DNA from: SIG603 sp044432645 | Lineage (GTDB): Bacteria; Bacillota; Clostridia; Oscillospirales; Acutalibacteraceae | Direction of reading: 5' to 3' | NCBI GenBank assembly: GCA_044432645.1 | Contig: JAWXUM010000024.1 | Span: 1 to 41,176, forward strand | DNA: 41,176 nt | In this document: piece by piece, positions 39,913-41,176 of the stretch | Position numbering within the stretch: position 1 is the stretch's first letter | Layout of the letters: each line of letters opens with the position of its first letter | The notes under the pieces: model-generated | Seen by the model: the letters and a program-made list of their open reading frames with translations, nothing else | What the model was told of the DNA's origin: nothing | Databases searched by the model: none | Program-made: the position numbers and the translations under genes

Positions 39913-40746
39913 TTATTCTCCTTCGTCTATTTCAATTTCGTAAATATCATATAAATCACTTGATTTTAATGTATTTTGATTTTTGTTTTTTAGAAATTTT
40001 TCTATGTTAAATTTGTTTCGTTTATCGTAATACGATAAGTATTTGTAATTAGGGTGCTTTTTTATATCGTATTTGTCGCTTAAAAATGGTCGTACACCCC
40101 TAAGTTGTAAAACACACTTGCCACCGTCCATAACAGCAAGTTCGTCCATGCTCATTAATTCTTTGCCAAGTTTTTGATAGTTAAGACCGTAACTTCTTTG
40201 ATTACTTCTTGTATCAGAAGTGTTATAACTATCAATAGTTTCTTTGCCCATTGTTTCGGTTAAATCTTTAAGAGTGGTTTTTTCTTTTCCTCCTAAAAAT
40301 ATCATGCTGTCGCAGTTTCCTATAATAGTGTCTGCATTGTCTTTGTAAATTGCTTTTAGCTGTGATTGTGCTTGCAAAACTAAACACGCTGAAATTTCCC
40401 TTGAACGGATTGTTGCCATAAGTTTTTCAAGATTAGGTATTTGACCTATGTTTGCACATTCGTCAATTAAACAACGAACATGAACAGGAAGTCTACCACC
40501 ATATTCATCATCTGCCTTGTCGCAAAGAAGATTAAACAGCTGTGTATAGCACATTGATACAAGAAAATTAAAGGTTGAGTCTGTATCACTAATAATAATG
40601 AAAAGTGCTGTTTTTCTATCTCCTAAAGTGTCAAGTTCAAGTTCGTCATACTCGGTAATGTCCCTAAGTTCTTTAATATCAAACGGAGCAAGCCTTGCAC
40701 CACATGAAATAAGAATTGACTTCGCCGTTTTTCCCGATGCTAATTG
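39913..40746 (-). pseudogene. virD4: VirD4/TcpA-like coupling protein, C-terminal 277 residues only
   Basis: The frame reads back from the stop at 39913 to codon CAA at 40746 and begins QLASGKTAKSILISCGARLA. It continues with DIKELRDITEYDELELDTLG, LIDECANIGQIPNLEKLMAT (Walker B-like DE) and IRSREISACLVLQAQSQLKA. These are unmistakable VirD4 coupling-protein motifs. An ATG at 40554 is internal and not a true start. The N-terminal half, with membrane helices and Walker A, is absent because the sequence switches at 40747 to a different element, preceded by TGA. Unless a copy exists elsewhere, the element cannot recruit its relaxosome by itself. Confidence 0.92.
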
Positions 40747-40750
40747 TCAA
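40744..40750. other. Junction: second transposon end inside virD4
   Basis: Homology to virD4 stops here and tnpW-type sequence begins. On the minus strand the boundary reads CTTGA|CAATTAGC, so a GA dinucleotide lies exactly at the junction. GA is the target used by TnpX-type serine recombinases. The left end of the incoming element on the plus strand starts TCAAGGGCTTTTTAATCAC. Confidence 0.6.
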
Positions 40751-40769
40751 GGGCTTTTTAATCACTAAG

Positions 40770-40949
40770 CTAAATTTTCTTGTAATTATCACAATCAGCT
40801 AATACCATTCGCTTGATTTTATCAGCTAGTGTTTCGCTAGTCTTTTGATTGAAATGCACATTGACGTTGTAGGTAATTCCACCGATTTTGTGGGAGAATG
40901 TACCTTGTGGGGGAGAAGTGGTCACTGGTTTTACTGTTTGTTCTGTCAT
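40770..40949 (-). CDS. tnpW: TnpW-like protein of a second element
   Basis: This 59-residue ORF runs from the ATG at 40949 (AAAGGAG upstream) to TAG at 40770. The core GTFSHKIGGITYNVNVHFNQ then KTSETLADKIKRMVLADCD fits TnpW: K-x-G-x-x-T-Y-x-V-x-x-x-F, then S-E-T and a helix. In Tn4451 tnpW lies at the end of the transposon opposite tnpX, just as this one lies about 22 bp from the junction. Base use is richer in G and C than in the neighbouring ICE, in line with a separate origin. Confidence 0.8.
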   Translation of the reverse strand: MTEQTVKPVTTSPPQGTFSHKIGGITYNVNVHFNQKTSETLADKIKRMVLADCDNYKKI

Positions 40950-40977
40950 ATAGTCTGCTCCTTTCTAAATTTGGGCA

Positions 40978-41020
40978 TAAAAAATGGCTCTTACTGATTT
41001 TGTAGTCAATAAAAGCCATT
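40978..41020 (-). terminator. Terminator between the partial ORF and tnpW
   Basis: On the minus strand AATGGCT (41020-41014) pairs with AGCCATT (about 40990-40984) and runs into TTTT. It overlaps the stop codon of the upstream ORF and precedes the tnpW ribosome binding site. Confidence 0.65.
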
Positions 41021-41176
41021 AGCCTAAGATTTCTTTCAGTTTATTCAATTTTTCAGTTGCTCTGTCCTTGCGTTTGCTCTCGCCCTCAAAGAAGATAGGC
41101 ACACACATCTCTAGCACTCGGTCATATATGCGTCTGTAATCGGTCTGAATGGCTGTATTTTCGATTTCTGATAGTG
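41019..41176 (-). CDS. C-terminal end of an unidentified protein (partial)
   Basis: The frame is open from the window edge to TAA at 41019 (52 codons) and ends RVLEMCVPIFFEGESKRKDR then ATEKLNKLKEILG. It looks like a charged helical C-terminus. I do not recognise it. It lies upstream of tnpW in the second element. Confidence 0.5.
   Translation of the reverse strand, partial: LSEIENTAIQTDYRRIYDRVLEMCVPIFFEGESKRKDRATEKLNKLKEILG

Noticed and set aside
39913..40554. Treating the ATG at 40554 as the start of a short complete protein.
   Set aside because: Codons upstream to 40746 encode highly conserved VirD4 motifs in the same frame, so the ATG is internal to a truncated gene.
40837..41019. A 60-codon minus-strand frame at the right edge.
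   Set aside because: It overlaps the TnpW gene in another frame and crosses the terminator and the TnpW RBS. TnpW is clearly the real gene.
1..41176. tRNA, rRNA, CRISPR arrays or antibiotic-resistance genes.
   Set aside because: I looked on both strands for cloverleaf ends, rRNA motifs, spacer arrays and known resistance-protein motifs and saw none in the window.

Overview
The window is AT-rich (by eye about 30% GC) and reads as a large Tn1549/CTn-type integrative conjugative element (ICE) of a low-GC, probably anaerobic, Firmicute. No chromosomal housekeeping gene, rRNA or tRNA is visible, so the host cannot be named. Almost every gene is on the minus strand with strong GGAG-type ribosome binding sites. 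TGA and TAG act as stops and TGG encodes Trp, so the ordinary bacterial code applies.

Layout, left to right; transcription runs right to left. 1-3000: integration end with the N-terminal part of a TnpX/TndX-type large serine recombinase, a TnpW-like peptide, an amber-interrupted small ORF, a sigma-70 region-4 regulator and a membrane-anchored Mrr-type nuclease. 2890-4779: DNA processing, with a hairpin-rich candidate oriT, a MobP-type relaxase and MobC. 4780-12219: a 2479-residue polyvalent protein (ArdC/LtrC-like N-terminus, two MutS-I-like modules, adenine methylase, SNF2-like helicase). 12290-24440: accessory block with a lipoprotein, paralogous membrane proteins, DUF2786, a TTRAP-like protein, an ArdC-like antirestriction metallopeptidase, a second relaxase, a DUF3991/Toprim primase, a Fic protein, a HipA-like kinase with a small partner, and an XRE regulator. 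24517-33188: topB, a third (MobV/Pre) relaxase and three proteins built from a striking 26-residue repeat. 33208-40746: type IV secretion genes (DUF4366, DUF4315, CHAP hydrolase, VirB4, PrgI, VirB6-like, Maff2 pilin-like, VirD4). 40747-41176: a second, Tn4451-like element whose tnpW end interrupts virD4.

The most notable material is in the accessory block. (1) Four proteins carry a 26-residue repeat with core QMxQIRLGLExGIDVSxYA, in up to about 19 copies, one of them fused to LPD28-like and DUF3846-like domains. (2) At least seven proteins share a C-terminal pattern, SVLxxL and/or a basic linker ending in a version of N-[ND]-[IV]-[ED]-R-stop. They include the helicase, the ArdC-like protein, the primase, Fic, the HipA-like kinase (after a stop) and repeat proteins. 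A co-translocation signal is one explanation (inference). (3) The 88-residue gene before the HipA-like kinase has a decayed second copy overlapping the start of fic. (4) Gene junctions recur as direct repeats, as if genes had been shuffled in and out as cassettes.
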